From Muricea muricata (lineage: Eukaryota; Cnidaria; Anthozoa; Malacalcyonacea; Plexauridae), in assembly GCA_963855995.1 (NCBI GenBank), contig OY979720.1, forward strand, positions 808,501-872,500: a stretch of 64,000 nt of DNA, in the 5' to 3' direction. Below the pieces are notes generated by a model. It saw only the letters and a program-made list of their open reading frames with translations. It was not told the origin of the DNA and did not search any database. Below are positions 1 through 32,200 of this stretch, piece after piece; the stretch's first letter is position 1; the number at the start of each line of letters is the position of its first letter. The translations under genes and the position numbers were made by a program.

Positions 1-601
1 TGGGCTGAGTTAGAGGGCTGAGTTGACCAGTTCCCCTCAACAAGCACGCCCATCCCTTCCCACACATTAGTCTCATAAAATTTGTATTGCACCACTTAGA
101 TTGTTTATACTACAAACTTCGCCGTACCCAAGTAATGTACTTGAAGCATATCAAGTACTTATGCATGTCGGCAGTTCCAGCATGTTTCATTCATGATCTC
201 CCAACAGAGATTACTCGGGCAGGGAAAAGTGAAAAATAATCAACAAATATTTATATTATCCAACTCTCTAAATCATCAAATATACAATTTCCAAACATTC
301 CACTTCCAGCTTGACTTCATCCAACTCACATTAACAATATAGAAATGCTTAGTAAATTTGCAAAAAAGCCAAAAATATCTGCCAGGCAGCCGCCATATTG
401 GAAATATGATCATAAGACAAAGCCACAAGACAAAATCATCACAAATAATCTGAAAATCCTAGCTTTAACTGCACATCTGAACTAAAAGTTAATATCTACT
501 TTCGCTACAGTAAATAAATAAGGAAGTATTGAGGAAGTGTATGTTTGAGAAAGCACGAGGAATATTTAAGAAAATTTGGAGGGAAATGCAGTGGACAATA
601 C

Positions 602-1007
602 CTTGATATTTTAACACATTTCGTTCAGTCACCCAACCTCGCAAAGCTTCTGTACCAAAAAATTGAACATGATAATATTTTGTTCTTCCTTTCACCTTGA
701 AATACACTTCAGTATTGGGTTCGTTTGCAACGAGGGAAGGCCACCAAGGATGACCAGGTATTTTTGACCAGACTATATCGCCAACACTCCAAGGTAATTT
801 CTCCTTTTCTCCCTCCGTTTCGACCGGTAAAGCACTCTCAAATGACTGGACATCGTTCTCTGTGTTTATCGACGGTGTTGCACCGCTTTGATCGGCTTGT
901 AAGGCCTCAAAACTCGACATTGATAAAAATTTCGTACCTAAGCTCAGATCATCTTCGATCAGGCTTCGATGTGTTTGCAAACTCACAAGCTCAACTCGCA
1001 TTCTCAT
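602..1007 (-). CDS. PWWP-domain protein, first coding exon (NSD-like; MSH6 possible)
   Basis: The exon opens at an ATG at 1007 and ends at a good donor (AAG|GTATTG) at 602, giving about 135 residues; the rest of the gene lies left of the window. A PWWP domain begins near residue 73: VGDIVWSK, then GHPWWPSLV, then YYHVQFFG and RGWVTE. PWWP domains read methylated histone lysines, typically H3K36me, and bind DNA. The strings VGDxVWSK...PWWP and YHVQFFG resemble the first PWWP of the NSD1/2/3 histone methyltransferases. MSH6 also has an N-terminal PWWP with QFF and RGWV, and no clear PCNA-binding motif precedes the domain here. The domain call is firm; NSD is an inference. A later in-frame Met (MSSFEAL) could be the true start. 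The gene lies head-to-tail downstream of CFAP46, 253 bp past its stop. Confidence 0.7.
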
Positions 1008-1259
1008 TGGTTCGTTTTAAATTTGCACAAAGTAATTTGGCGGCGTTTTCTTCGGAAGCTACTCGGGAGTATTTCGTACCATGCCGCAATTACCCGGTTA
1101 ATAATTAATTAATTAATACTGCTACCACCATACAAAGTGATAATTTGTGACAAATCATGCTTCTCAGAACACTTTAGATAATTTACAAAAATTTACACTA
1201 TTTAAAAGGTGCTCATATTAGTGAGGATAAATAGATTTATAAATAAGAATAATGCGTAT

Positions 1260-20849
<19,590 letters not shown>

Positions 20850-21277
20850 TGTTTGTAGATACGAAACAAGAAGAAAAAAATAGTTCCAAAAAATTTTCAG
20901 GAAAAATATCTATATTTTTCAGTCAATTTAAGAAGCCATCTTGAAAATATGTCCTGTTGCCATTAGCAACGTTGTCATTTGAGATTTTAAAATATCCTAA
21001 CATTTCCCAATTTTCACCCAAAAACCCCACGTGATCCCAAGATTTCCAACCATTTTCCCACTTCACTGAGCTATTACAATTACTGGAGGAGCCGTATTCA
21101 AATTCAGCACTGCCAGACTGAATGGATGGCAGTGCACCAAAATTGTTGTTACTACAGAATTTGTCACAAATTGACATTGAAATACAACACATAACAACTA
21201 AAAATGCCATAACCGTACTCCAATTTGTCTTTTACAATATGTTATTAAAGTACTGTGCATAAATTATAACAGTCTAT

Positions 21278-22445
21278 CTATTTTCTGGTTGATTTTTTGC
21301 GTGCGACACACCCCACAGTTCCTGTCATCTTTCCTCCTTGTAAATATCGAGCTACATATTGCTCTTGTTTTAGCTCGATATCAAGATTTGCAACTAATTG
21401 TTTGTGAATTTGTTTTTGTTTGGCAATTCTTGATCTCAGGTCTTTGATTTTTGCATCTTGAAAATTGAGTCCATCATCCTTCTCACCACAAAGTTCTTCC
21501 ATTTCTATAAATATATTGTTTGCAGATAAATGTTTGTCAAAAAGTATAAATGACACTTGATTAGAACTGTGTGATTGTATAAGTCCCCTGCCACTCAACA
21601 AATGGTGAGACACAAAACTAGTAATTAGGACAATTCAGTGTTGTTTCTATACTCTAGGCAAAAAAGTTTACACTTTAAAAATATCGTTAATAGAATACCT
21701 AAACACTTGTTGTATAGCTCATCATTCTTTTGTGCTTCATCAATAGCTTTTGATTTGAGCTTCTGAAATCTAGAAAATAAAACAGAATACAGGATATTCT
21801 GAATTAAAAATGACAAGAAATAACTGTCTAACCAGCAACCAACAACAACATAATCCATCAATCAATCAATGAAAAAATATTGAAACATTACGCATTTTCA
21901 AATGCCTTCTTTTCTCTCTCCAGCTGGCCCTTCAACATGTCAATTTGTCCTTCAGCAAACTGCAGTTTTTCTGTTTCTTCGGCCAACTTGGCCTTTGTCT
22001 TCATATGCTCTAGTCTTTCTTCCTGGAATATAAAACTAGAAATAGTATCATATTAATTCTTGGTGTGTTCAGACGAGGTCATTTCTGAATCATCTGACGT
22101 GGTGCATTCCATGTAAACATTTCAACAAAAGAAGATGCGTACATCTAGTTGTGTTATGACAGCTTGGTAATCTTCATGAGGAATTGTCATGTCTCGCCGC
22201 TTCAACTAAAACAAAAAAAAGACATATATTTTATATATTTCAAATTATCAATTCAATTATTCAAACAGATTGTCCAAGTCCAATGTCTGACCAGTAAGAA
22301 AATTACATATCTTATTCTTACCATTACCTACCATACATTGTAATTTGACAATAGCTGTGTTTTGCGTTCTTACTAAGTCTTGTAATTGTCTGTTAACAAG
22401 AACGTATGATGGACTTTGTGAAATCCGCTCCTTGTCTTCCGCCAT
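21278..22445 (-). CDS. SPATA24: Spermatogenesis-associated protein 24 (SPATA24), five exons
   Basis: Exons 22445-22332, 22205-22143, 22022-21892, 21769-21699, 21504-21278 total 606 nt, i.e. 201 residues plus stop, and all phases close. Vertebrate SPATA24 is about 205 residues. The protein is almost entirely coiled coil. Matches recalled from the family: EEKLQFAxG versus EKLQFAEGQ here, LEKEKxAFE versus LEREKKAFENA, and the C-terminal KQKQI...Q.SYxA.xL pattern versus KQKQIHKQ and EQYVARYL. SPATA24 is testis-enriched in mammals and has been linked to chromatin/TBP-like factor binding; its role in this animal is unknown. The stop lies 428 bp upstream of the CFAP46 ATG on the same strand, so both may be expressed in flagellated cells. 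The start is the first Met (MAEDKERIS). Confidence 0.88.
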
Positions 22446-24375
22446 TTTGAATTATCCGCCAAAAAGCAGGAAGGTGTTCACGGGACTGTTATTTTTCTAC
22501 TAGACCGGCTCGGTGGACCAATCTCGATTGCAGACCCCCCCCCCCTCCCCGCTCCTCTTTTTCTTTGTAGGCTTTTATATTTAGCAGTCCATGATGCCAT
22601 GATGGTAGTAAATAATCATAATAACTATGATATTAACAACAATTGTAAAGCAACTACAGGCAGGGCGGCGAGAAGCATGTGAAAAAGAATGGCACAATTT
22701 TTCAAGCGAAATTCATGATTGTAAAGGTCCCTTTATGTCTCGATCGTGCAGCAGGGTGTATATTATATACTACTTTCAAATTTATTTCTATCAAATACTT
22801 TATTTGAATATTTTGAAATAAAAACACTCAAATGTTGACGAATTTTATTAGAACCGAATAAACTGAGAAAAATGATATCCGTAACAAAGAAACATAAAAC
22901 ACAAAACGATTTGTCATGATACAGGGCGGAAAATCTGGGCAAAAACTTTGTGTAAAGTGTAAACGATCTTTATCACGCATAGACTCTTTCACAGCCATGC
23001 CTGATCATCGTCGTGTTTCCTCGTGAATTATTAATGCTGTTTATTAGAAGTAGTATTTACTTCATACTTTGCACTGTTTAAATTAAAATTAAAATAATCC
23101 TTTATCATGATAACTTATTTTGGAGTCTTGTCAAGTGTCAACGGCACGATGGATTATCATGGCGTGAGATTAGCTACATGGGAATAAATTTGAGCAGGGC
23201 ATTTTTCTGCTGGCTGCAGACAGCTGTTCATTATAATTCTAGGCATCCCAAAGGCAACAGCCAATGAAGCTCAAATAACTTGAGTACCCTGCAGTTAAAT
23301 AACACAATATCTCAAGGACAGTACCGCGTCCATTCTAAAATTGGTAACAAGAAGATATGTTGAAAAGGGCTAACACGGTAAAAACATTTTCATAGGTTTA
23401 TCATCCTGATATTCAAAAAACATTTTAAAGAAATTGAAGATTTGTTAGCGAGGTAAAAAGGGGGGGAAATTGGGAAAGTAAGTGAACAAGTTATCATTAT
23501 CAAGTTATCATTAATAACGATTACTCCGAACAGCGTGTTCCAACTGTTTGATTACCTAAAGTTGGCACGCTATAGAGTTTATGCCTCGTCAAGGCTATCT
23601 AGGAATTGTAAGGTAAGCATATAGTAAAGATGTATATAAGTGTAAGGAAGTAATTAAATATTTAACCAAAAATGTAGTCCATATATAAGCCTCCCCCCCC
23701 CCCCGTCTGCTAAGCCCAGCCGTGTATAAGCCCATAGAAAACGCTTATACGAATTTATTTAATAGAGGTTTAAGCTTGGAGGCTTGAGAATAGATCATCT
23801 TGTCGTTGCCACTCCAGCCTGCTTCACTGAAGTAGAATCAAGGTAGTATACCTGATTATTCGTCTTGGATAAGGTAGACTTAAGGTAAACATAGAATTTA
23901 TGCATTTTAAAAGCAGACAGCTAACACTGTATATTTAATTAAGCATGATGTCGACTCAAATGAATGTCGACTCATACGTCGTTCATAATTTGTTAACAAA
24001 ATTGTTTTTCCAAAAAAAATAAAATACGTGGAATATCAAGTAATTAAAAACATCCTTTGTTTCCAAACTGAAGTAGCGTTGTTGAAGATGAAGTGCTGCT
24101 AAGAAACAAGAATAGGAAGCAATGTTTTGCATTAGGATCCATTTTGCGAAGAAATAAACAAGCTGCAGACGACGATTATAAAAGAGACTTTATCGTCTAA
24201 ATTGCGAACTTAATCTACATGATTTTCATAATACACTTTAATTGAGTGAAAAATAATTTGCATTGAGTAGTACAAAATATGGAATGGCCCTAATTTCGCT
24301 GTTCATTATTGTGCAGATGTATATCTGATGCTGAAGAAGAGCAGCTGCTGTGTCTGCGTTTAAACTTCGCGAGAA
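22446..24375. other. Intergenic region between SPATA24 and the GPCR
   Basis: The spacer separates two divergently transcribed genes, so it should hold both promoters. No supported coding exon was seen. It contains C-rich tracts at about 22536-22552 and 23692-23704 and generally AT-rich sequence. No element with recognisable termini was found. Confidence 0.6.
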
Positions 24376-25446
24376 ATGAGTGTTTTTGAAGGGGATTATT
24401 TGGTCCTGCGAGCTGTACTCTTTACATTATTGATGCTGGTGTTCATCGTTGGACTAACTGGTAATACAACAGTGTGTCATACATTTCGCAAACATTCCTT
24501 GCTGCAGACGGTTACGAATTTGATCATAATAAACACAGCTATTACTGCAATAGTTCATTGTCTGTTTAACATCCCAACATCGCTGTTCTTCCTTGCTGTC
24601 GATAAAGAGTTACCGGAATTATTGTGCAAAGTGAATGGATTCATGAACTCAGTTTGCCTATTCGAGTCAATGTTCTCGTTGTTAGTGTTAAGTGGAAGTC
24701 GTTATTGGTGTATTTTACGACCAACAACATTTCAATCAATATTCAGTAAAAGGCATACGTTATTTCTCCTGTTTTTAACATGGATGCTCGCGCTTGCTTT
24801 ATCTTCAGCACCCTTGTTAGGTTGGTCGAAATTTTTTCAAAGTAAAGGGAAAACGATGTGTGTTTCCATGTGGAAGAACTCAATTTCATACACTATATTT
24901 ATAACATTCACCGTGTTTGTACTGCCGAGCTGTGTGATCATAGGGATTTACTATAAGATTTACAAACATATAAAATCACATGAAAAAGTGTTAAAGTTGT
25001 ATAGAATTGTGAGTGTTAACCAAGCGCATTACAACCGAAGACGTATGAATTATACTAAGTCTTTATTTAAAGATTATCAAGTTACCAAGCTCATTTGGAC
25101 ATTGTTTATAATCTTCGTGGCGTCTTGGTTCCCATATTTTGGAGTGAACTTAATTTTCGAGTTCCTACCCAGTGATATTCCACGAAGTGTGGATGCCATA
25201 TTGACTTTAACAACGATATTAAACACCACATGTTGTCCTATTATATACGGTTTGGTAAACAGGCAGTTCCGCAATGGTTTCTGGGAGAGTATTTGTTGCA
25301 TTCAAAATGCTCGGCGTCGGTTGACGAGAAACTGTGAGTCGACAGATATGAGGTCGAGTTTCAGAACATATCAGCAAACAAGTCGTACTCATTTTCACGA
25401 ACTCAATGTCAACGATGTTGCAACCGTTTGTGTCACTGCTATATAA
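24376..25446 (+). CDS. Class A (rhodopsin-like) GPCR, orphan, melatonin-receptor-like in places
   Basis: An intronless 356-residue protein with seven hydrophobic segments: TM1 near residues 12-33 (GLTGNTTV), TM2 45-68, TM3 79-104 ending SGSRYW, TM4 131-152 (WMLALALSSAPLLGW), TM5 172-196, TM6 236-258 (ASWFPYF), TM7 273-293 (CCPIIYGLVNRQFR). Cysteines for the TM3-ECL2 disulfide are present (LLCKVNGF and KTMCVSMW). The N-terminus is very short, about 11 residues. Spacing from TM2 to TM3 and the IIYGLxNxxFR tail most resemble melatonin-type receptors, but the ligand is unknown. It is not an opsin because the TM7 lysine position holds Ile. Oddities: Ala where D2.50 is expected, SRY for DRY, and Cys at N7.49. 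It is probably a plasma-membrane receptor with altered signalling. It converges on OGA. Confidence 0.9.
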   Translation: MSVFEGDYLVLRAVLFTLLMLVFIVGLTGNTTVCHTFRKHSLLQTVTNLIIINTAITAIVHCLFNIPTSLFFLAVDKELPELLCKVNGFMNSVCLFESMFSLLVLSGSRYWCILRPTTFQSIFSKRHTLFLLFLTWMLALALSSAPLLGWSKFFQSKGKTMCVSMWKNSISYTIFITFTVFVLPSCVIIGIYYKIYKHIKSHEKVLKLYRIVSVNQAHYNRRRMNYTKSLFKDYQVTKLIWTLFIIFVASWFPYFGVNLIFEFLPSDIPRSVDAILTLTTILNTTCCPIIYGLVNRQFRNGFWESICCIQNARRRLTRNCESTDMRSSFRTYQQTSRTHFHELNVNDVATVCVTAI

Positions 25447-26279
25447 CAATGAGCAAGGCAAGGAAACTCTTCATAATGGACGATCTAATCAATAGATCTT
25501 GATTTAGACAGAAGGAAACATACAACAACATTGTTTTGTTGGGAAATATCAAACTAGATAGAAACTAGTTAAAACTGCTTTAAATAATCTACTGAAATGT
25601 ATTGAGAAATTCCCAAAAAAGAAATTAATATCAATTTTCAAGTTCAATGTGCATTAAGTGCGATTGTCTTCTTTACAGATCTATAGATCATTTCATAATG
25701 TCGTCAAATACGCTGTTTGGTTCGTCGGTTTCGGGGAAATGTGAAGGCAGTCAAAATTCATGTGAGGTTATTTCTTCCGTATTTGACGTCATGAACAGAA
25801 AGGTCTACTGATTGTGCCCATTTCACTATCACGTGACGAGTGCCTATATCAGATAAACCTGCTTGTACACGTGGATGACGCACAAGAAAAGAAGTATTAA
25901 AAAAAATCTCATACGAGATAAGATGAGTAGCAACACTTTGCTAGAATATTTTGCTTCGGCCTATAAAGATGCAAAACCAACTTCGTAGTTGTTTTGAACT
26001 CTGAAGATTAAAAGCCTCGCTTAAATCTTTGGCTTGCATCTTTGAGATAGTAAAATGTTTTAGTGTGTGCAATCATCTGGAATTATTGATGATTTGATCA
26101 TCATTTGATCGCAAACTTATTTGGCGTTGGTTAGAGGTTATTTATTCTAAAGCGAAGTTTTGAACAACTGTCCCCCTGTTCTAATCTCTTGTGCGTCACA
26201 TATGAAGTAAAAAGGCATAATCATGACAATTTGCACCCTTGTAATCAATGCTCTAGTATGTCAGACATACCAAACACGA
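25447..26279. other. Intergenic / 3' untranslated region between GPCR and OGA
   Basis: The GPCR and OGA converge here, so this stretch should hold both 3' UTRs. No coding exon is supported. Confidence 0.6.
26141..26146 (-). terminator. Polyadenylation signal AATAAA for OGA
   Basis: The plus-strand TTTATT at this position reads AATAAA on the OGA strand, about 134 bp beyond the stop codon. It is the nearest canonical hexamer. Confidence 0.5.
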
Positions 26280-29200
26280 TCATATTGTTCTTCCAAGTAC
26301 AAGAATGTCTTCAGGGATTTTTTTCAAAGACGGAACATCAGCGAAACCAAGTCTTGAATAAAAGTCTAAAGCATCTCTGTTAGTGCTGGCAATTTCCACA
26401 TATACACCCCGACATCCTTCGGACTTGAGTACAGACAGAATGCAAGCAAGAAGACGTTTACCAATCCCAAGGCTCTACAAAATGAAAAAAAAAACCTTTG
26501 TAGTTTGTCCAGTCTAAGAAAAAGTTATGCTCGAATTTTAGTCATATTTTTATAACATGTATACTTTGAAGAGAAGGATGAAGACATTCTTGTCTTCTCC
26601 AATTAAGGTTATTTAACTGTCAATATTTGCAATACTTACATGGGCACGAGACAGCAGATCAATTCTGACATGTGCAGGATATTTACTATACAATTCATCA
26701 GGAAGAAACGTGGATGGATTATGAAAACTGTCAGCAATCTGCTCTGAATAAACAAATTCACTTGGATCCCCTTTAGGTTTACTGTATTTCTCACACATCT
26801 AAAAAAAAGTTAATTATAGTTTAGCCACTCAGTATGAGAACAATCGACAGTAAGCACGTTTATTTCTAGCTCATCTACGAGAACAATCGACAGTAAGCAT
26901 AGTTTGTGGTCTATATTCTTACTTTTGGCAACCATTCATTCTTATATTGATCATAAAAGTTTCTTCCATCAGCTGCAGCTACACCATAACCACATAGTCC
27001 AAATTTATCTTCAACAACAAACACAGTCTCCGGACAAATACTGATGTATGGTCCTATGAACCTGGAGAAAAAACAATAGACAAGTTCAGACTCCCGCTCT
27101 TACCAGTATTCGACGCTGAGGATTACTCCGCCCCCATCAAAGTGTTGAGGACACTGGCCATGTTTTAAATACCATTACTTACTAACCCTACAATAGAAAG
27201 CTTGCTTTACAGCTCCAGAATAACAGGACCAGAGGGCATTCAACATTTAGCCCATAAGTCTAGTTTCCATTGGGTCGTTACTGTCATAGCAAAATCATTC
27301 TGGACGATGTGATATAGTCTGGATCTAGATTTTCTTGTATTTTCTTGTATGGAAATTAGTTATAATAAGTGTAGATCGACATACATAATACTCTAAGATC
27401 ACATCGGTAACTGTGATATATTGACGACATTTACGACATAATGAAAACTAGACTTATGTAATCACGACAGCAAAATGAAACGAAAACTTTACCTGTCTCC
27501 AGCCATATTGGGTTCATCAGGGAACAGATCATGCCCATCCTGGCCATCGTCACATGTCGAAAGACAAATCTCATAGAGCTCATCCTAATCATAATGAAGA
27601 GAAATGAACTTATGCGGGGTAGTTCTATTTTTTTCAAAATCTGTATGTAACTTCTCTTTACGGTTGTACTTTTGAATTCTTTGTTACATTTTATACTGCA
27701 TGTTAAATTTAACATTTCCACTGAGACTTTTTTGGCAAATAGTGAATGAAACAACTGATAGAGCGCGTACCTTGTCAGAGGAAATAAAAGGTCGTATGGT
27801 ATAGACACTCGATGTGGGAACTTGCGGCGCTCCTTGAGTGAACAAATCACTACCTCCTTCTAACATTGGCAGTAGACGCTGCAGAATAACACGAAATATA
27901 ATTATCATTATTATAATATACTCCTTAGGCAGATAACAATTTTAAACTATTGTGTCCATTGATGTAATAAACTTGCGCTTTATGCATCTATTACCTGCAT
28001 TTCACCACAAATTCCACCCCGTAGAACCCAGGGTTCCGGGTCGTCTGGAATAAATGACTTGTCTTTTCGTTTCTTCGTCTTTGAATCTATGAAACACACT
28101 GCATGTCTGTAACTGTTTCTAGCGTCTCTTTTCCTCCCAAGTAGAACAACTTACCAAGCCAGTTTACAAACGAGTCGAGCAAAAGAACAACTTCCTTGAC
28201 ATCCCAAATATAAGGATATAAATCATAGAGAACGGCACGATTTGGCGTGTCTGAGAGACGAATGAACATTTGAGACACGTTCTCAACATATCCATGGAAC
28301 TGCCTTGCTCTTTCTTTCCACTCCCCAACCTACATTTCAAAAAATTACATTCTCTAATTTTCACAATAATCTGAAGATAAACTGTTATTCGAGTTTTAAC
28401 ACTGTATGAATCAGGTGCGATTCTAATACTGCGTGTTTTGAGAAATTTATACATTTTGTTATAACTTGATCATAAAGAGTTAGGGGAACTGTTTGGAACT
28501 GGTCCAGGCCTGGAACTGGTCAAGCGGTACTTGTAAAATTCAAACTTGTCAGACCAAACCTTTTCTGCGCTCTCTACTTCAGACAGTTCATCACAATTGA
28601 TCGAGTTTGCCTTCAACCACCTGAACTCGTTTAGAATCTGGAGTGCTCTCTTGCCATGTTGATGAGGAAGATAGAAGAAATCAACCAATAAGAGAAGATC
28701 ATCGACAGTTAATCGAAACGGTAGTTCATGTTTATTTTGGTTAACGTCATCTTTAACTTCAGTTTTTGCCTCCACTTCCATTTCTTCGCCAACACCCGTT
28801 TCCACAGCTGCACCTGCTAAATTAAAAACGTTGTCAGCCAACTCCCAAATAATAAGCCCAAAACCTGATGGATTGTTTCGAGGGACAACCCAAAGCAGGA
28901 AACTTTACTACGTTGAAAATAAAAGACGCCAGTCTAGAAAAAGGAAACGACTGTATTCGTTCTATGTCAAGTAACAACTTGATTTGGTCTTATAACTGCT
29001 CCTCTCCATCACTTTGTCCCTTCAGATTAATCACCATGAAGTGCAGTCGTAATTAGGAAATAACTAATTGAGCAAGCTTTATTTATAAGATGGTCATAAA
29101 TACTGCGAATAATAATGTAAACAAGAAAACTAAATCGCATCTGCAATTTTGGTTCCGTTGTATGCAACCAAATGACCCACCAAATATCCGTGAAAAAATT

Positions 29201-32200
29201 CATGCGCATTGTCAATAATGACGAAGACTTGCTTTTGTTGCTGTATAAATTAATGCTGCGGCATAATAAAACTCTTGTGAATTTACTCATTAAAACGAAC
29301 AAGGTGAAAAGCAAAAGACCAAAAAAATTAAAGTGCAACTAACTGTGGAACCTTACGTTCTCCTTCGGAATCTTTCTTTATCTTATTTCTGCTTTTTTCT
29401 TTGGCTGCTTTCACAGGCGATGGCACAGAAACGACAGAATCTTTAAGAATTGCGTTTGCTACGTCTGTCTTTGTTGGTATACTTGCGGTAGTTTGAACTG
29501 CCGCAGAATTGTTCACTACAGAAAATGTTCCACTTTTAGCATATGTACTGAATATAACGCTTTTTGGATTGCTAAACTCGTGCAGCCATTCCGAGACTGC
29601 AAGCTTTAAGGCTTCTTCAGGATTGTACGCTTTAAGAATTGTGATTGGTTTTGGTAAAACAGGCTGAACCACTTCAGGACTTTCAGTAGCTTCGAAATCT
29701 GTTTCCATGGTAGAATCTATTTTTTCCTCTTTTGATTCAACATCTGATTGGTTCTCAGTTGAACCTGGATCAACAACTGATTCATCTTCCATAGGTTCCA
29801 CATCCTTACTGTCTCTACTCCCTTGACTGACTTCCTCCTCACCAAAAAATGTCATACGAGCACATTTGATCCAAGTCGACAAAGTATGTATTGCTATAAA
29901 GTTGCTCTCGAATTCACAGTTGGGGTTTGTCAAAATACCACGCAAATGTATGTACAAATGAATGGGACGACCATCATAAGGACCAAGAAACAATCGTCTT
30001 TGATCATAATCATTTGCATGAATATTATCCCAGATGACTGGCTTGCGTTTTAAAACATTTGCAACAACTCTGATAGAATGTGTTGTGATGACTTTGGAAA
30101 CAACTTTTGGACCTAAATGATGAAAATAATTTTTGAGAACTTGATAAGCAAGAATAAAACCATTTATTATCTTCTGCTAGGTTGTGCTCAAGTGTTTGGT
30201 ATGCACTTTCAAAGGATGCCTGTATATCCTTTGCTGACACAGGCATCCTTTGAAAATGTGTACCAAACACTTGAGCATAACCTAGCAGAAGATAAGAAAG
30301 AAATCACTGTGAAAAACCATTTATACCAGAGAAAATAATTTCTGTTAGGTAGGAACAGTAGGAAGCCCTGATGTTATATTAGTCATGAATGAGCAAATTG
30401 ACCATTTATAAAACAGTGTTTGTGACTTATATCAAATGATCAAAAGTTGTGTCTTAGGAAAGTCTCTGTCAAAAGTTGTGTCTTAGGTAAGTAGTGTCTT
30501 ATTTCTTCTCATATAAATGGCCCTAATGATAAAATATTATGACTGACCTGTCCACATAATATCAATAGCAGGATGTAGTTTGTTACCCAGAGTGGACAGA
30601 TATGATGATTTATCAACAGTTGGGACAGCTCTTGATGCTGCATACTCTAAATATGGAAGGAAAGCAATGTTTAAATTCTCATTATACAAATAGCCAGAAG
30701 TGCTGGTTGTGTGAAAGGTTGATATTAGTGATATTACGTAAAGTGCTGTCTATACTAGTTTGTAATGTTCTTGTAATCATACTGTACATGTCCACAAACC
30801 TGTAGGACAAACCAAAAAGTATTTTGGTTTTTTTAAAAATTTGTACACTTCATTGGTGACTGTGACTTGCGCATGGGCAAAAGACTCAAATGCATGTTTG
30901 TCAGCAGGACGTATTTCTGGATCAATATCATCATAAAGCAGAGCGAATGCATTACAACCAAGATCAGCTATCTACATGAAATATAGACAGCTTGTCAAAA
31001 GTAGAAATTAGCAGCAATAGGAGGTATTGTCACATTCACTGTTATATTCAAACACAATTACTTTGTAAGCATACAATTTATACATTGATGGTAAGTGAGG
31101 TACCATATATATGCCTAGCCAGTCATAACTACACACCTGCTTGATCTTATTCTTCAAAGTATCAACTTCTTTAGAACTTGAAAACACCATGTCAAGACCA
31201 GGTGATAATGCATAAATAAACACCACATTTTGCTCTTGTGCACAGTTTATCAATGATCTCAAGTTGTCTTTGAAAACAAATATTGTCTATTAATTATCAA
31301 ATCATTCTATTTTGCATAATTGTGATTTTATATGCCAGCAATACTTGTTTGTCCACTTTGTAGATGCACTGTATTAATTTCATCATGGCATCGCCAGGGT
31401 GAAGAAAATGGGGGAAGGGGTTGGGACAGAATGAGAGCTGAAGGTGTAAGCTTCCTTGGGATGTTTGGCGCATGCTCTCTCTTTCTTTTTATTTCCAGGG
31501 TTGCTAAAATGCTATTTTTAGCATTTTCAAGCATGTTTATTTATAATCTAAAAGCCTCACATCAATGACTTTTGAGCCTGTTACAAATTTCAACAATAAT
31601 CACACCCTCACCCCTCAACATACACACTTTTCACTTCAGAGATTGTCATTAGTATATACACTGTCAAACTTTAGGTGTCATAATTACTAAAAATTATAGA
31701 CCAAGTTTATATTAAATATACCTAATTCTTCTGGTGTATACATTTCTCTCCATAATGCTCGATGTTTAATGTCATCTTTCGGAGCATAAAGATAAAAGTT
31801 TAATCCCAAATTCTTTAACCTAAAATCATACAACACATCATTGCTACATTGAAATTGTACTCAAAAAATTAATTAAACAGTCACAATAAAATTAGACATT
31901 CAAATATAAATGATCTGCCTCAAATGAAATATATACTATGGTTTGACTAGGTAGAGCTAGATGCACAACATCCCTTTAATCATCATCATCTGCATTTACC
32001 CTCTACCTCTAATAGGTGGGTTTCCCTCAATACTTTTACATGGACAATGCTTGGTGGTCAACTTAATTCACACATGTTGCTGCTTTGTGTGTTGTGGAAG
32101 CGAGCAAATTTCATTAAATTGCATATACATGCAATCAAACACAAGGTGAATACTTATGAGGAATACTTTAGTCAATGTGATAGCTGTGCTCTATTTTCAG

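Noticed and set aside
20923..21210. 95-codon minus-strand frame starting MAFLVVMCCISMS between SPATA24 and CFAP46
   Set aside because: It has a hydrophobic start but no family match, and lies in the promoter/5' UTR gap of CFAP46; probably chance.
24376..25446. Opsin identity for the GPCR
   Set aside because: The retinal-binding lysine position in TM7 is Ile.
28470..28559. Extension of the OGA exon to [13 protein letters not shown] and a stop
   Set aside because: A donor at AAAG|GTTTGG (28560) joins in phase to the next exon ([10 protein letters not shown]), and the total then closes exactly; the extension is intron.
31332..31568. 78-codon plus-strand frame in an OGA intron
   Set aside because: Antisense to an intron, with no domain and no splice support.
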